Both the position numbers and the translations under genes were made by a program. From the NCBI RefSeq assembly GCF_008329645.1, contig NZ_CP043474.1:682001-746000 (forward strand): a stretch of DNA of 64,000 nucleotides, written 5' to 3'. The notes under the pieces are model-generated. The model saw only the letters and a list, made by a program, of their open reading frames with translations. It was not told where the DNA came from and made no database searches. This document shows, in pieces, positions 20,585 through 29,786 of this stretch (positions within the stretch are counted from its first letter, which is position 1; each line of letters begins with the position of its first letter). This DNA is from Mycolicibacterium grossiae. Lineage in GTDB: Bacteria > Actinomycetota > Actinomycetes > Mycobacteriales > Mycobacteriaceae.

Positions 20585-20741
20585 GCCTGCACACGGTAGT
20601 GCCTGCCCTGGGCGTCCCGGCACGACCGCGGGGACCGCTGGGCTCGTCAGCACGCTCGTTCGTCGCGTTCGGGGCGCCGCCCGCAGCCGTCGGTGTGAGT
20701 TCTCGGTGGTGCGTCGCACGCCGGTGACTACGCTCACATCC

Positions 20742-22709
20742 ATGACCGAGTCGCACACCGAAGCCCCGTCCTCGTACGCGCCGTCGGCGGAGTTCGCGGC
20801 CACCGCCAATGCCACGTCCGACCTCTACGATCGGGCCGAGGCCGACCGGCTGGCGTTCTGGGGCGAGCAGGCGAACCGATTGGCCTGGGAGACACCATTC
20901 TCCGACGTCCTCGACTGGTCGGAGGCGCCGTTCGCCAAGTGGTTCGTCGGCGGCCGGCTGAACGTCGCCTACAACTGCGTGGACCGCCACGTCGAGGCCG
21001 GCAACGGCGACCGCGTCGCCATCCACTGGGTGGGCGAGCCGGTCGACGACCAGCGCACCATCACCTACGCCCAGCTCAAGGACGAGGTGTGCAAGGCCGC
21101 CAACGCCTTCACCGAACTGGGACTGACGGCCGGTGACCGCGTCGCGATCTACATGCCGATGGTGCCCGAGGCGATCGTCTCGATGCTCGCGTGCGCGCGG
21201 CTGGGCGTCATGCACAGCGTCGTGTTCGCCGGCTTCTCCGCCTCCGCGCTGCGCGCCCGCATCGAGGACGCCGAGGCGAAGATGGTCATCACCACCGACG
21301 GCCAGTACCGCCGCGGCAAGGCCGCCTCGCTCAAGGAGGCCGTCGACGAGGCGGTGGGCGGGCTCACGACCGCCGAGGGAGGTCCCGTCGAGCACGTCGT
21401 GGTGGTGCGGCGCACCGGCATCGACACCCCGTGGACCGAGGGCCGCGACATGTGGTGGCACGACGCGGTCGACGCGGCGTCACCCGACCACGAACCCGAG
21501 GCCTTCGACGCCGAGCAGCCGCTGTTCCTGCTGTACACGTCCGGCACGACCGGCAAGCCGAAGGGCATCGTGCACACCAGCGGCGGCTACTTGGTGCAGT
21601 CCAGCTACACCCACTACAACGTGTTCGACGTCAAGCCGGAGTCGGACGTGTACTGGTGCACCGCCGACATCGGCTGGGTGACCGGCCACACCTACATCGT
21701 CTACGGACCGCTGTCGAACGGTGTCACCCAGGTGGTCTACGAGGGCACGCCCAGCTCGCCCGACGAACATCGGCACTTCCAGATCATCGAGTCGCTCGGC
21801 GTGACGATCTACTACACCGCGCCGACGCTGATCCGCACGTTCATGAAGTGGGGCCGCCAGATCGCGGGCGAGCACGACCTGTCCAGCCTGCGCCTGCTCG
21901 GCTCGGTCGGCGAACCCATCAACCCCGAGGCATGGCGCTGGTACCGCACGGTGTTCGGCGCCGACGCGACGCCGATCGTCGACACGTGGTGGCAGACCGA
22001 GACCGGCTCGATCATGATCTCCCCGCTGCCCGGCGTCACCCACGCCAAGCCCGGCTCGGCGATGACGCCGCTGCCCGGCATCTCGGCGATGATCGTCGAC
22101 GACGACGGCAACCAGCTGACACCGGGGACCGACCACGGCGAACAGACCAGCGGCTACCTCGTGCTTGACAAGCCGTGGCCGTCCATGCTGCGCGGCATCT
22201 GGGGTGACCCGGAGCGCTTCAAGGAGACCTACTGGTCGCGCTTCGCCCAGCAGGGGTGGTACTTCGCCGGCGACGGCGCCCGCTACGGCAGCGACGGCGA
22301 GATCTGGGTCCTGGGCCGCATCGACGACGTGATGAACGTATCGGGGCACCGCATCTCGACCGCCGAGGTGGAGTCCGCACTCGTCGGGCACTCCGGTGTC
22401 GCCGAGGCCGCGGTGGTCGGTGCGAGCGACGATCAGACCGGCCAGGCGATCTGCGCGTTCGTGATCCTCAAGTCCAGCGCCCACGGCGGCTCCGAGGGGA
22501 TGGTCGAGGAACTGCGCGCCGAGGTGGCCAAGGAGATCTCCCCGATCGCCAAGCCGCGCGAAATCCACGTCGTACCAGAGCTTCCCAAGACCCGCAGCGG
22601 CAAGATCATGCGGCGGCTGCTGCGCGACGTCGCCGAGGGTCGCGAACTCGGCGACACCTCAACGCTGGTCGATCCCAGTGTGTTCGAGGCGATCCGGGCC
22701 AGCAAGTAG
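20742..22709 (+). CDS. acs: Acetyl-CoA synthetase
   Basis: 655 residues from the ATG at 20742, the normal Acs length. It converts acetate, ATP and CoA to acetyl-CoA. The AMP-binding P-loop is 'Tyr-Thr-Ser-Gly-Thr-Thr-Gly-Lys-Pro-Lys-Gly'; further motifs are 'Asp-Thr-Trp-Trp-Gln-Thr-Glu' and 'Gly-Arg-Ile-Asp-Asp-Val-Met-Asn-Val-Ser-Gly-His-Arg'. The catalytic lysine is in 'Thr-Arg-Ser-Gly-Lys-Ile-Met-Arg-Arg', at about Lys621. In mycobacteria this lysine is acetylated and switched off by a cAMP-activated acetyltransferase, which ties it to the cyclase at 4 kb and crp at 29 kb. The dpp transporter genes that precede acs in M. tuberculosis are absent. Confidence 0.97.
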   Translation: MTESHTEAPSSYAPSAEFAATANATSDLYDRAEADRLAFWGEQANRLAWETPFSDVLDWSEAPFAKWFVGGRLNVAYNCVDRHVEAGNGDRVAIHWVGEPVDDQRTITYAQLKDEVCKAANAFTELGLTAGDRVAIYMPMVPEAIVSMLACARLGVMHSVVFAGFSASALRARIEDAEAKMVITTDGQYRRGKAASLKEAVDEAVGGLTTAEGGPVEHVVVVRRTGIDTPWTEGRDMWWHDAVDAASPDHEPEAFDAEQPLFLLYTSGTTGKPKGIVHTSGGYLVQSSYTHYNVFDVKPESDVYWCTADIGWVTGHTYIVYGPLSNGVTQVVYEGTPSSPDEHRHFQIIESLGVTIYYTAPTLIRTFMKWGRQIAGEHDLSSLRLLGSVGEPINPEAWRWYRTVFGADATPIVDTWWQTETGSIMISPLPGVTHAKPGSAMTPLPGISAMIVDDDGNQLTPGTDHGEQTSGYLVLDKPWPSMLRGIWGDPERFKETYWSRFAQQGWYFAGDGARYGSDGEIWVLGRIDDVMNVSGHRISTAEVESALVGHSGVAEAAVVGASDDQTGQAICAFVILKSSAHGGSEGMVEELRAEVAKEISPIAKPREIHVVPELPKTRSGKIMRRLLRDVAEGRELGDTSTLVDPSVFEAIRASK

Positions 22710-22749
22710 CGGCGCCAGACGGCTGCCGGCGACTCAGGCGGCCGGCGAC

Positions 22750-23484
22750 TCAGGCAGCCGGCGAGGAGCCGACCGGGACGAAGCCCGAACCCGGTCGGTT
22801 TTTCGCGGTGATGTCGGCGAGCACCGCGTTGATCGACATGGTGACCGCCGGGGTGTGCAGCGGGACGTACTTCACGACGCAGGTCGGCAGTTCCTGGCTG
22901 AACGCGCCGTGGATCATGCCGACGAGTCGGTTGTTCACCGTCACCGGGGCGCCGGAGTCCCCGGGCTGACCGCAGACCTGGTTGACGATCGTCCCCGGCT
23001 CCTTGCCCGGCCCCCACGTGACGCCGCAGGAGTAGCCCGTGGTGCGGCCCAGCTTGCAGGCGACCTCGCCGAAGGACGGGTCGGGACCGATGCCGTCGAT
23101 CTGGAAGCCGTCGACGTTGTCGACCGGCGCCACCAGTGCGCGGTCGAACTGGATGACGGCGTAGTCGAGGCCGTCGTTGCCGGCCACCATCGTGCCGAGG
23201 ACGCCGCGGTCCTCGGCGGCTTCCGCCGAGACCTGTGCGCCCGGTCCGCCGCAGTGCGCGGACGTGAAGCCGATGAGGTTGCCGCGGTCGTCGTTGCCGA
23301 TCGCGGTCAGCGTGCAGAAGGTGTCGCCGTTGACGACGATGCCCGATCCCCCGCCGAGCGGGACGGGGTCGGCGGCCTGGGCGGGAACGGCGAGGACGAC
23401 GGTCGCGACCATCATCACCAGTGCCGACGCGACGGCGCCGAGGGTCTTTCGTGCAGCGGCGTACCAGCGGTGTGTCAACTGCAT
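22750..23484 (-). CDS. Secreted chymotrypsin-like (S1) serine protease, Rv3668c-like
   Basis: 244 residues from the ATG at 23484. A cleavable signal peptide ends at about Ala-Gln-Ala (residue 38). The triad is visible: His in 'Thr-Ser-Ala-His-Cys', Asp in 'Gly-Leu-Asp-Tyr-Ala-Val', Ser in 'Gly-Gln-Pro-Gly-Asp-Ser-Gly-Ala-Pro'. Cysteines near the His and before the Ser could form the disulfides usual for this family. It resembles streptogrisin-type proteases. It should act outside the cytoplasmic membrane; the target is unknown. Confidence 0.88.
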   Translation of the reverse strand: MQLTHRWYAAARKTLGAVASALVMMVATVVLAVPAQAADPVPLGGGSGIVVNGDTFCTLTAIGNDDRGNLIGFTSAHCGGPGAQVSAEAAEDRGVLGTMVAGNDGLDYAVIQFDRALVAPVDNVDGFQIDGIGPDPSFGEVACKLGRTTGYSCGVTWGPGKEPGTIVNQVCGQPGDSGAPVTVNNRLVGMIHGAFSQELPTCVVKYVPLHTPAVTMSINAVLADITAKNRPGSGFVPVGSSPAA

Positions 23485-23612
23485 CCCCAATGTCTGCCCC
23501 GACGGGCGTTTCGCGAAACTCGGCCAGTCTATCGTCGGCCGGAATCGTTGAGCCGGTCACGACATGGCAACATGATCCGCAGTGACGACCCGACCGCGGG
23601 AGGACGTGCCCC

Positions 23613-24122
23613 ATGAGTAGTGCCGACCGGAAGAACGGCGTGCCGACGACGGTGGCGTCGATCCCGCTGGTGGATCCGCATGCCCCGAAGGCGGACCCGT
23701 CGATCGGCGACCTGGTCAAGGACGCGACGGCGCAGGTGTCGACGCTGGTGCGCGCCGAGGTCGAACTGGCCAAGGCCGAGATCACCCGCGACGTCAAGAA
23801 GGGGCTCACCGGCAGCGTCTTCTTCATCCTCGCGCTGGTGGTGCTGTTCTACTCGACGTTCTTCTTCTTCTTCTTCATCGGCGAGCTGCTCGACCTGTGG
23901 CTGGTGAAGTGGGCGGCGTACCTGATCGTGTTCGGGCTGATGGTGCTGACCACGGCGCTGTTCGCGTTCCTCGGCTACCTGAAGGTGCGCAAGATCCGCG
24001 GGCCGCGGGAGACCATCGCCTCGGTCAAGGAGACCAAGGAGGCGCTGACCCCGGGCGGGGACAAGCCCCGCTCGGCCATCGCGGGCCCGCCGGCGTCGAC
24101 GACTGATCCGTCGGGCTGGTAG
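23613..24122 (+). CDS. Phage-holin-family-like membrane protein (Rv3669-like)
   Basis: 169 residues. A cytoplasmic N-terminus carries an amphipathic helix ('Leu-Val-Lys-Asp-Ala-Thr-Ala-Gln-Val-Ser-Thr-Leu-Val-Arg-Ala-Glu'), then there are two membrane helices (about 70-95 and 103-127), the first unusually Phe-rich, and a basic, Pro-rich tail. This is the actinobacterial 'putative holin superfamily III' architecture, which is chromosomal and probably not a phage lysis protein. The last base of its stop is the first base of the next gene's GTG. Confidence 0.85.
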   Translation: MSSADRKNGVPTTVASIPLVDPHAPKADPSIGDLVKDATAQVSTLVRAEVELAKAEITRDVKKGLTGSVFFILALVVLFYSTFFFFFFIGELLDLWLVKWAAYLIVFGLMVLTTALFAFLGYLKVRKIRGPRETIASVKETKEALTPGGDKPRSAIAGPPASTTDPSGW

Positions 24123-25135
24123 TGGCCCGGGGCCGCGGCGGCGACCGTCGACCGCCGCCCGACCCGTCGATCACCCGCATCGACGGTCCCTGGCGTCATC
24201 TCGAGGTGCACGCCAACGGAATTCGCTTCCACGTCGTAGAAGCGAACAGGGTCGAAGCACACCCGGTCGAAGCACACTCCACCGGCGCACCCCTGCGCAC
24301 CGCCGACGGTGAGCGTCCCCTGGTCATCCTGCTGCACGGCTTCGCGTCGTTCTGGTGGTCCTGGCGGCATCAGCTGCGTGGGCTGCGCGGCGCGCGGGTG
24401 GTGGCGATCGACCTGCGCGGCTACGGCGGCAGCGACAAACCGCCCCGCGGCTACGACGGCTGGACCCTGGCCGGTGACACCGCCGGTCTGGTCCGCGCGC
24501 TCGGGCACGACAAGGCGACGCTGATCGGCCACGCCGACGGCGGGCTGGTGTGCTGGGCGACCTCCGTGCTGCATCCGCGCGTGGTGCGGTCCATCGCGCT
24601 GGTGAGTTCGCCGCACCCGGCGGCCCTGCGCGCGTCGACGCTGCGTCGGCGCGACCAGGGCCGCGCACTGCTGCCGTGGATGCTGCGCTACCAGGTGCCG
24701 TTCTGGCCGGAGCGGCGGCTGGTCCGCGACGACGGTGCCGAACTCGAGACGCTGGTGCGTGCCCGGTCCAGCACGACATGGCAAGGCTCCGAAGACTTCT
24801 CGGCGTCGATGCGACACCTGCGCCGGGCCATCCAGATCCCGTTCGCGGCGCACTCGGCGCTGGAGTATCAGCGCTGGGCGGTGCGCGGGCAGCTGCGCAG
24901 CGAGGGACACCGCTTCATGAGGTCGATGAAGCAGCCGCTCACCGTGCCGGTGCTGCACCTGCGCGGCGACGCCGACCCCTACGTCCTGGCCGATCCGGTG
25001 ATCCGGACGCAGCGCTGGGCGCCGCACGGGCGGTACGTGTCGATCGCGGGCGCCGGGCACTTCGCCCACGAGGAGGCGCCGGAGGCCGTCAACGCACAGT
25101 TCGGCCGGTTCCTCGACGGCGTGTACGGCGCCTAG
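24122..25135 (+). CDS. ephE: Alpha/beta hydrolase, probable epoxide hydrolase
   Basis: 337 residues from a GTG overlapping the upstream stop by one base. Alpha/beta-hydrolase features: oxyanion motif 'Leu-His-Gly-Phe', nucleophile elbow 'Gly-His-Ala-Asp-Gly-Gly' where the Asp nucleophile is the sign of an epoxide hydrolase or dehalogenase, and the catalytic His in 'Gly-Ala-Gly-His-Phe-Ala-His-Glu-Glu'. It sits where M. tuberculosis has ephE (Rv3670), convergent with marP with a 4-bp overlap. A short direct repeat around 24240-24280 makes a 'Val-Glu-Ala-(His/Asn)' duplication in the N-terminal part. The natural substrate is unknown. Confidence 0.88.
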   Translation: MARGRGGDRRPPPDPSITRIDGPWRHLEVHANGIRFHVVEANRVEAHPVEAHSTGAPLRTADGERPLVILLHGFASFWWSWRHQLRGLRGARVVAIDLRGYGGSDKPPRGYDGWTLAGDTAGLVRALGHDKATLIGHADGGLVCWATSVLHPRVVRSIALVSSPHPAALRASTLRRRDQGRALLPWMLRYQVPFWPERRLVRDDGAELETLVRARSSTTWQGSEDFSASMRHLRRAIQIPFAAHSALEYQRWAVRGQLRSEGHRFMRSMKQPLTVPVLHLRGDADPYVLADPVIRTQRWAPHGRYVSIAGAGHFAHEEAPEAVNAQFGRFLDGVYGA

Positions 25136-26319
25136 GAGATGCAGGCGCCCGTCGGGACGGGTGTCGAGCTGCCGACGCGGGCCATCTGCTTGGCCACCTC
25201 GTTGGCGGTGAGCACGAATCCGGTGTCGGCGTCGTCGACGGCCGCGCCGAACACGACCCCCAACACGCGCCCGTCGCGGTCGATCAGCGGGCCGCCCGAA
25301 TTGCCCTGCCGCACGGTGCCTCTGATGGTGTAGACCTCGCGGGTCACCGTCGTGGTGTGGTAGATGTCGGGCCCGTTGAGCTGGATGATCTCTCGGATCC
25401 GGGCCGGGGTGGACGTGAAGTCGCCGCCACCGGGATAGCCGAGCACGACGGCGTCGGTGCCGGACTGCGCCTCCACCATGTCGAAGGTCAACGGCGGCGA
25501 GGGCAGGTTCGGCACGTCCAGGATCGAGATGTCGGCGTTGGGGTCGTAGGACACCACGGTCGCGTCGTAGCTCTGTCCGTCCGCCTCCACGGTCACGGTT
25601 TCCGAGCCGGCGACGACGTGCGCATTCGACATCACGCGGTTCGGCGCGACGACGAATCCGCTGCCCTCGAGCACCTTCTGGCAGCTGTTGGCGACACCGC
25701 GGATCTTCAGCACCGACGGGCGGGTGTTGGCGACCACCGGGTCGGTGGCGAGCCCGGCGTCCGGGACGTCGACGTTGGCGATCGGGGTCCGGCCGAAGGG
25801 CTGCAGGACGTCCGGCAGACCGGAGGTGTCCAGCAGCGCCGAGAGCCGGGTCGGCACGCGCTGCAGCCACGCCGGCGCGACGTCGTTCACCTGGGCCAGC
25901 ACCCGCGAACCCCGCACGGCAGCAGCCAGATTCGGCTGGTCCGACGAGGTGAGCGGGGTGGCGAGCAGCCACGCGGCGATGAGCACGGCCACCAGTTGCA
26001 GGGCCACGCCGACGACGGAGTCGAACACCCGCAGCGTCCCGTTGCGGATCGCGCCGCGCACGGCCCGCCCGAGGACCACGCCGGCGATCTCGCCGATGAC
26101 CACCAGGCCGAGGATGAGGAACAGCGTGACGAACAGCTTGGTGCGCGCCCCGTCCACGTGGCTCACCACGTGCGGCGCCAGCAGGATGCCGGCCACCGCG
26201 CCGAGGATCACCCCGACGAAGGACAGCAACGAGCCCAACGCCCCCGACCGCCAGCCGGAGACGGCGGCGACGAAGGCGACGGCGAGTACGGCCGCGTCCA
26301 GCCACTGAGAGGAAGTCAT
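25132..26319 (-). CDS. marP: Membrane-anchored periplasmic serine protease MarP
   Basis: 395 residues. Four N-terminal membrane helices form a CvpA-like domain (about 5-130), then a trypsin-like protease domain (about 180-390). The triad is His234 in 'Ser-Asn-Ala-His-Val-Val', Asp263 in 'Ala-Asp-Ile-Ser-Ile-Leu' and Ser341 in 'Gly-Asn-Ser-Gly-Gly-Pro', within a residue or two of the known M. tuberculosis positions. Two cysteines (near 215 and at the C-terminus) fit its regulatory disulfide. MarP cleaves the peptidoglycan hydrolase RipA and is needed for acid resistance. Its start overlaps the Nudix gene by 4 bp. Confidence 0.95.
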   Translation of the reverse strand: MTSSQWLDAAVLAVAFVAAVSGWRSGALGSLLSFVGVILGAVAGILLAPHVVSHVDGARTKLFVTLFLILGLVVIGEIAGVVLGRAVRGAIRNGTLRVFDSVVGVALQLVAVLIAAWLLATPLTSSDQPNLAAAVRGSRVLAQVNDVAPAWLQRVPTRLSALLDTSGLPDVLQPFGRTPIANVDVPDAGLATDPVVANTRPSVLKIRGVANSCQKVLEGSGFVVAPNRVMSNAHVVAGSETVTVEADGQSYDATVVSYDPNADISILDVPNLPSPPLTFDMVEAQSGTDAVVLGYPGGGDFTSTPARIREIIQLNGPDIYHTTTVTREVYTIRGTVRQGNSGGPLIDRDGRVLGVVFGAAVDDADTGFVLTANEVAKQMARVGSSTPVPTGACIS

Positions 26320-27098
26320 CGTTGGTCCTCACCGTAGCCGCTGGTGGCCCGGACGAGCGCCATTGCGCCGTCCAGTTCGCGTACGTCGTCGGTGTCCCAC
26401 GGCCGTGCCCATCCCGCGACGTCGAGCAGGGCGGAGATGACCTGCCCGGTGAAACCCCACACCAGCATCTGGTTGAGCAGGAAGGCCGGACCGGCGTACC
26501 GACGTGACCGCTCCTTGCGGTACACCATCAGCCGGTTCTCCGGGTTGGTGAAGGCGCGCACCGGCACCCGCGCCACGATGGCGGTCTCGCCGGGGCTGAC
26601 GACGCCGACCGGTCCGGGGTCGGGCGAGTAGGCGAGGACGGGGACGACGTGGAACCCGGACGGCGGGATGAAGATGCGGTCGAGGACGGCCAGCGGGGTC
26701 AGCCGGGTGACGTCGATCCCCGTCTCCTCCTCGGCCTCGCGCAACGCGGTGGCCACCGGCCCGGTGTCCTCGGGGTCACTGGCACCGCCGGGGAACGCGG
26801 CCTGCCCGGCATGGTTGCGCAGTGTCGACGCCCGCACGGTCAGCAGCAGGTCGGCGTCGTCGGGCAGGCCGTCCCCGGCGGCGTCGCGCGGCCCGGAGAA
26901 CAGCACCAGGACCGATGCGTCGCGGCGGGTGCCCGCCACGGTGGCCGCGGTGCTCGCGACCCGGAACGCGGCCCGCACGTCGGCGGGGACGTGCCGGTAC
27001 TGCGCGGCCGAGACCTCGTCGACGCCGTCGAGAAGAGGACGCAGCCAGGCCGGCGCCGCGTCGGGGACCAAGCGGTCCGCGTCGGGTTCCGCGCTCAA
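26316..27098 (-). CDS. Nudix hydrolase, CoA-pyrophosphatase type (Rv3672c-like)
   Basis: 260 residues. A full Nudix box is present: Gly-Gly-Ala-Ser ... Arg-Glu-Ala-Glu-Glu-Glu-Thr-Gly-Ile (about 100-122), preceded by 'Gly-Gln-Ala-Ala-Phe-Pro-Gly-Gly'. The preceding segment resembles the CoA-pyrophosphatase (NudL) signature. It should cleave a nucleoside-diphosphate-linked compound, probably CoA or a derivative. Part of the tight operon nth, thioredoxin-like, Nudix, marP with 4-bp overlaps at each junction. Confidence 0.88.
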   Translation of the reverse strand: MSAEPDADRLVPDAAPAWLRPLLDGVDEVSAAQYRHVPADVRAAFRVASTAATVAGTRRDASVLVLFSGPRDAAGDGLPDDADLLLTVRASTLRNHAGQAAFPGGASDPEDTGPVATALREAEEETGIDVTRLTPLAVLDRIFIPPSGFHVVPVLAYSPDPGPVGVVSPGETAIVARVPVRAFTNPENRLMVYRKERSRRYAGPAFLLNQMLVWGFTGQVISALLDVAGWARPWDTDDVRELDGAMALVRATSGYGEDQR

Positions 27099-27742
27099 CC
27101 GGGTGCTCCGATCCGTGGATTCACCGCCTCCGCGACCTCGTCGGCAGTGGCGAACGACCGGGGCAGGATCTCGGCAACGCTACCGTCCGCGCGCAGGACG
27201 ACCGTCGCGGGCATCACGTTGGGGACCCGCAGTGCGGCGGCCACCAGGCGGCGGCCGTCCTGCAGTGTCGGGAGGTGCACGCCCAGCTCGGCGAGCCGCA
27301 GCAGCGCCGCGGTCTCGTTCTCGTCCTGGTGCACCGTCAGCACGCTGACCGCCGAGCCCATGCGGCGCTGGTACTCCGCCATGGCGGGCAGCTCGTCGGC
27401 GCACGGTCCGCACCAGTAGGCCCAGAGGTTCAGCACCGTCGCCCGGCCCGCCACCGCCCGTGCGACGTCGACGGGCGACCCGTCCCCCGCGCACTCCAGG
27501 GTGATGCCGCTCAGCGGGGCCGGACCTCCGCCGGTGCCGGGTGCCGGGCAGGGCGTCAGTGCGGCGTCGGCCCGAGGTCCGGCGAGTGCCTGCGGGGTGT
27601 CGGCGTCGCGGTGGTCGCGAGCGACGTCCGCCGATGCCGGACCAGTCACCGGGTCGGGGGTGTCGAGTTCGCGCCAGAAGGCGAAGCCGAGCCCGAGGAA
27701 GACCACCAGGACCACCACGGTCCACCGGGCGGTGGTGGTCAT
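27095..27742 (-). CDS. Membrane-anchored TlpA-like thioredoxin-fold protein (Rv3673c-like)
   Basis: 215 residues from the ATG at 27742. One N-terminal membrane helix (about 7-24) anchors an extracytoplasmic thioredoxin domain with the active site 'Tyr-Trp-Cys-Gly-Pro-Cys' and the cis-Pro loop 'Val-Met-Pro-Ala-Thr'. An extra cysteine pair lies before the domain ('Thr-Pro-Cys-Pro', 'Leu-Glu-Cys-Ala'). It may control disulfides outside the membrane; the adjacent MarP is a disulfide-regulated protease, which makes it a plausible client (inference). Confidence 0.88.
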   Translation of the reverse strand: MTTTARWTVVVLVVFLGLGFAFWRELDTPDPVTGPASADVARDHRDADTPQALAGPRADAALTPCPAPGTGGGPAPLSGITLECAGDGSPVDVARAVAGRATVLNLWAYWCGPCADELPAMAEYQRRMGSAVSVLTVHQDENETAALLRLAELGVHLPTLQDGRRLVAAALRVPNVMPATVVLRADGSVAEILPRSFATADEVAEAVNPRIGAPG

Positions 27743-28515
27743 GCCTCCAGCCCGGCCAGCGCCAGCAGGTGCTCGGTCTCCGGACCCTTGACGAGCACGG
27801 CCGCGGTGGCCGGGTCGGTGGGCCCGGCGCCGAAGGACGGGCAGTCCTTGGCCAGCACGCACACTCCGCACGCGGGCTTGCGCGCGTGACACACCCGACG
27901 GCCGTGGAAGATGACGCGGTGGCTGAGCACGGTCCATTCCTTGCGCTCGATCAGCTCGCCGACCGCGTGCTCCACCTTCACCGGATCCTCCAGCTCGGTC
28001 CACCGCCAGCGGCGGACCAGCCGACCGAAGTGGGTGTCGACGGTGATCCCGGGGATGTCGAAGGCGTTGCCCAGCACGACGTTGGCGGTCTTGCGGCCGA
28101 TCCCGGGCAGCGTGACGAGTTCGTCCAGGGTGCGCGGGACCTCGCCGTCGAAGCGCTCCACCAGTTCCTGGCCGAGCCGCATCAGCGACGTGGCCTTGTT
28201 GCGGTAGAAGCCCGTGGGCCGGATCAGCTCCTCGAGTTCGGCACGGTCGGCGCCGGCGTAGTCGACCGCGGTGCGGTAGCGCGCGAACAACGCCGGCGTC
28301 GTCAGGTTGACCCGCTTGTCGGTGCTCTGCGCCGACAGGATGGTCGCCACGGTGAGTTCGAGCGGGTTGGTGAAGTCGAGTTCGCAGTAGACGTGTGGAA
28401 ACGCCTGTGCGAGTGTGCGGTTCATGCGTCGGGCGCGCCGGGTCAAGCCCAGGTGCGTCTCGGTCGACCACTTCTTCTCCGGCGCCGCCTTGCTCGCCGT
28501 CGCACGTGCTGCCAC
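27739..28515 (-). CDS. nth: Endonuclease III (DNA glycosylase/AP lyase)
   Basis: 258 residues from the GTG at 28515. Helix-hairpin-helix '[11 protein letters not shown]' with catalytic Lys142, catalytic Asp160 in 'Val-Asp-Thr-His-Phe', and the 4Fe-4S loop Cys-x6-Cys-x2-Cys-x5-Cys near the C-terminus. It removes oxidised pyrimidines in base-excision repair. First gene of a four-gene operon ending in marP. A shorter start at the Met of 'Met-Asn-Arg-Thr-Leu-Ala' would lose a conserved basic N-terminal segment. Confidence 0.96.
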   Translation of the reverse strand: MAARATASKAAPEKKWSTETHLGLTRRARRMNRTLAQAFPHVYCELDFTNPLELTVATILSAQSTDKRVNLTTPALFARYRTAVDYAGADRAELEELIRPTGFYRNKATSLMRLGQELVERFDGEVPRTLDELVTLPGIGRKTANVVLGNAFDIPGITVDTHFGRLVRRWRWTELEDPVKVEHAVGELIERKEWTVLSHRVIFHGRRVCHARKPACGVCVLAKDCPSFGAGPTDPATAAVLVKGPETEHLLALAGLEA

Positions 28516-28611
28516 GCAGTTCAGCGTACTGATGGGGACCGACGATCGACGTGGCGGACCGGTGGCATTTCGTGATCCCGCTGAGACCTTGGCCGTGTTT
28601 ACTTCAGCGTT

Positions 28612-28965
28612 GTGTCGTGGTTGCTCGTCGCCCTCATCCCAGCATTGCTGATGCTGGCGACCTTCGGGCTCGACCGCCTCGAGGCGGGCCTGGTCGACGA
28701 CGCCGTCTCCCCGGCCGACGTGGCCGCCGCGCTGGAGCAGGCGCGGGCCGACTGCGCGAAGCCGCCGGCGCCGCGGGCCGACGGCGCGCACCACGGTGTG
28801 GGCGACGACGGGGACGACCTCGACTACGACGACTTCGAGCCCTTCTCCGGCCGGTTCACCGAGTACGCGATGAGCGATTCGGCGTCGGCTCTGCCCACGC
28901 GGATCTACGTCCATCACCGGACGAATCCCGAATTTCGGCCGACTCGGCACGCCGATCGTGTGTAG
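28612..28965 (+). CDS. Small membrane protein (Rv3675-like)
   Basis: 117 residues from a GTG. A single N-terminal hydrophobic helix (about 3-20) is followed by an acidic, Asp-rich region and a basic end. It sits between nth and crp as Rv3675 does in M. tuberculosis. No motif was recognised; function unknown. It could be a signal-anchored protein with an extracytoplasmic tail. Confidence 0.75.
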   Translation: MSWLLVALIPALLMLATFGLDRLEAGLVDDAVSPADVAAALEQARADCAKPPAPRADGAHHGVGDDGDDLDYDDFEPFSGRFTEYAMSDSASALPTRIYVHHRTNPEFRPTRHADRV

Positions 28966-29063
28966 CGTTGGCTCGTTGCGAAACGGCCAACGACTAGACT
29001 GAATTCGCTGTTCGGCCCGCTGGGCCTGCGCGTGTCATATCACCCAAGAACATAAGGGGAAAC

Positions 29064-29738
29064 GTGGACGAGATCCTGGCGAGGGCCGGAATCATCCAGG
29101 GAGTCGAACCAGCTGCGGTCTCCGCGCTGACCAAGGAACTCCAACCCGTCGACTTTCCGCGTGGGCACACGGTGTTCGCCGAAGGCGAGCCCGGCGACCG
29201 GCTGTACATCATCATCTCCGGCAAGGTGAAGATCGGGCGGCGCTCGCCCGACGGCCGGGAGAACCTGCTGACCATCATGGGTCCGTCGGACATGTTCGGC
29301 GAGCTGTCGATCTTCGATCCCGGGCCGCGGACGTCGAGCGCGACCACCATCACCGAGGTGCGCGCGGTCGCGATGAACCGCGACGCGCTCAAGGCGTGGA
29401 TCAAGGACCGCCCCGAGATCGCCGACCAGCTGCTGCGCGTGCTGGCTCGCCGGCTCCGCCGCACCAACAACAACCTGGCCGACCTCATCTTCACCGACGT
29501 GCCCGGCCGCGTCGCCAAGCAGCTGCTGCAGCTGGCTCAGCGCTTCGGCACCCAGGAGGGCGGCTCGCTGCGCGTGACGCACGACCTGACCCAGGAGGAG
29601 ATCGCCCAGCTCGTCGGCGCCTCGCGCGAGACGGTGAACAAGGCGCTCGCCGACTTCGCCCACCGCGGCTGGATCCGGCTCGAGGGCAAGAGCGTGCTGA
29701 TCAGCGACTCCGAGCGCCTGGCCCGCCGCGCCCGCTAG
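29064..29738 (+). CDS. crp: cAMP receptor protein (global transcription regulator)
   Basis: 224 residues from a GTG with the ribosome site AAGGGGAAA. The N-terminal cyclic-nucleotide domain has '[15 protein letters not shown]', the phosphate-binding cassette with the Glu and Arg that hold cAMP. A dimerisation helix and a C-terminal helix-turn-helix follow ('[18 protein letters not shown]'). It is the Rv3676 equivalent. The upstream 98 bp contain a TAGACT -10-like box at about 28994. Confidence 0.97.
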   Translation: MDEILARAGIIQGVEPAAVSALTKELQPVDFPRGHTVFAEGEPGDRLYIIISGKVKIGRRSPDGRENLLTIMGPSDMFGELSIFDPGPRTSSATTITEVRAVAMNRDALKAWIKDRPEIADQLLRVLARRLRRTNNNLADLIFTDVPGRVAKQLLQLAQRFGTQEGGSLRVTHDLTQEEIAQLVGASRETVNKALADFAHRGWIRLEGKSVLISDSERLARRAR

Positions 29739-29786
29739 CGATTTCGGCGCGCAGTCGTTCGCTGAGCGACGGTTACCGCGCCGAAA

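Noticed and set aside
23613..24122. Holin-like gene as a sign of a prophage
   Set aside because: No other phage genes nearby; the gene belongs to the conserved chromosomal neighbourhood of ephE and marP.
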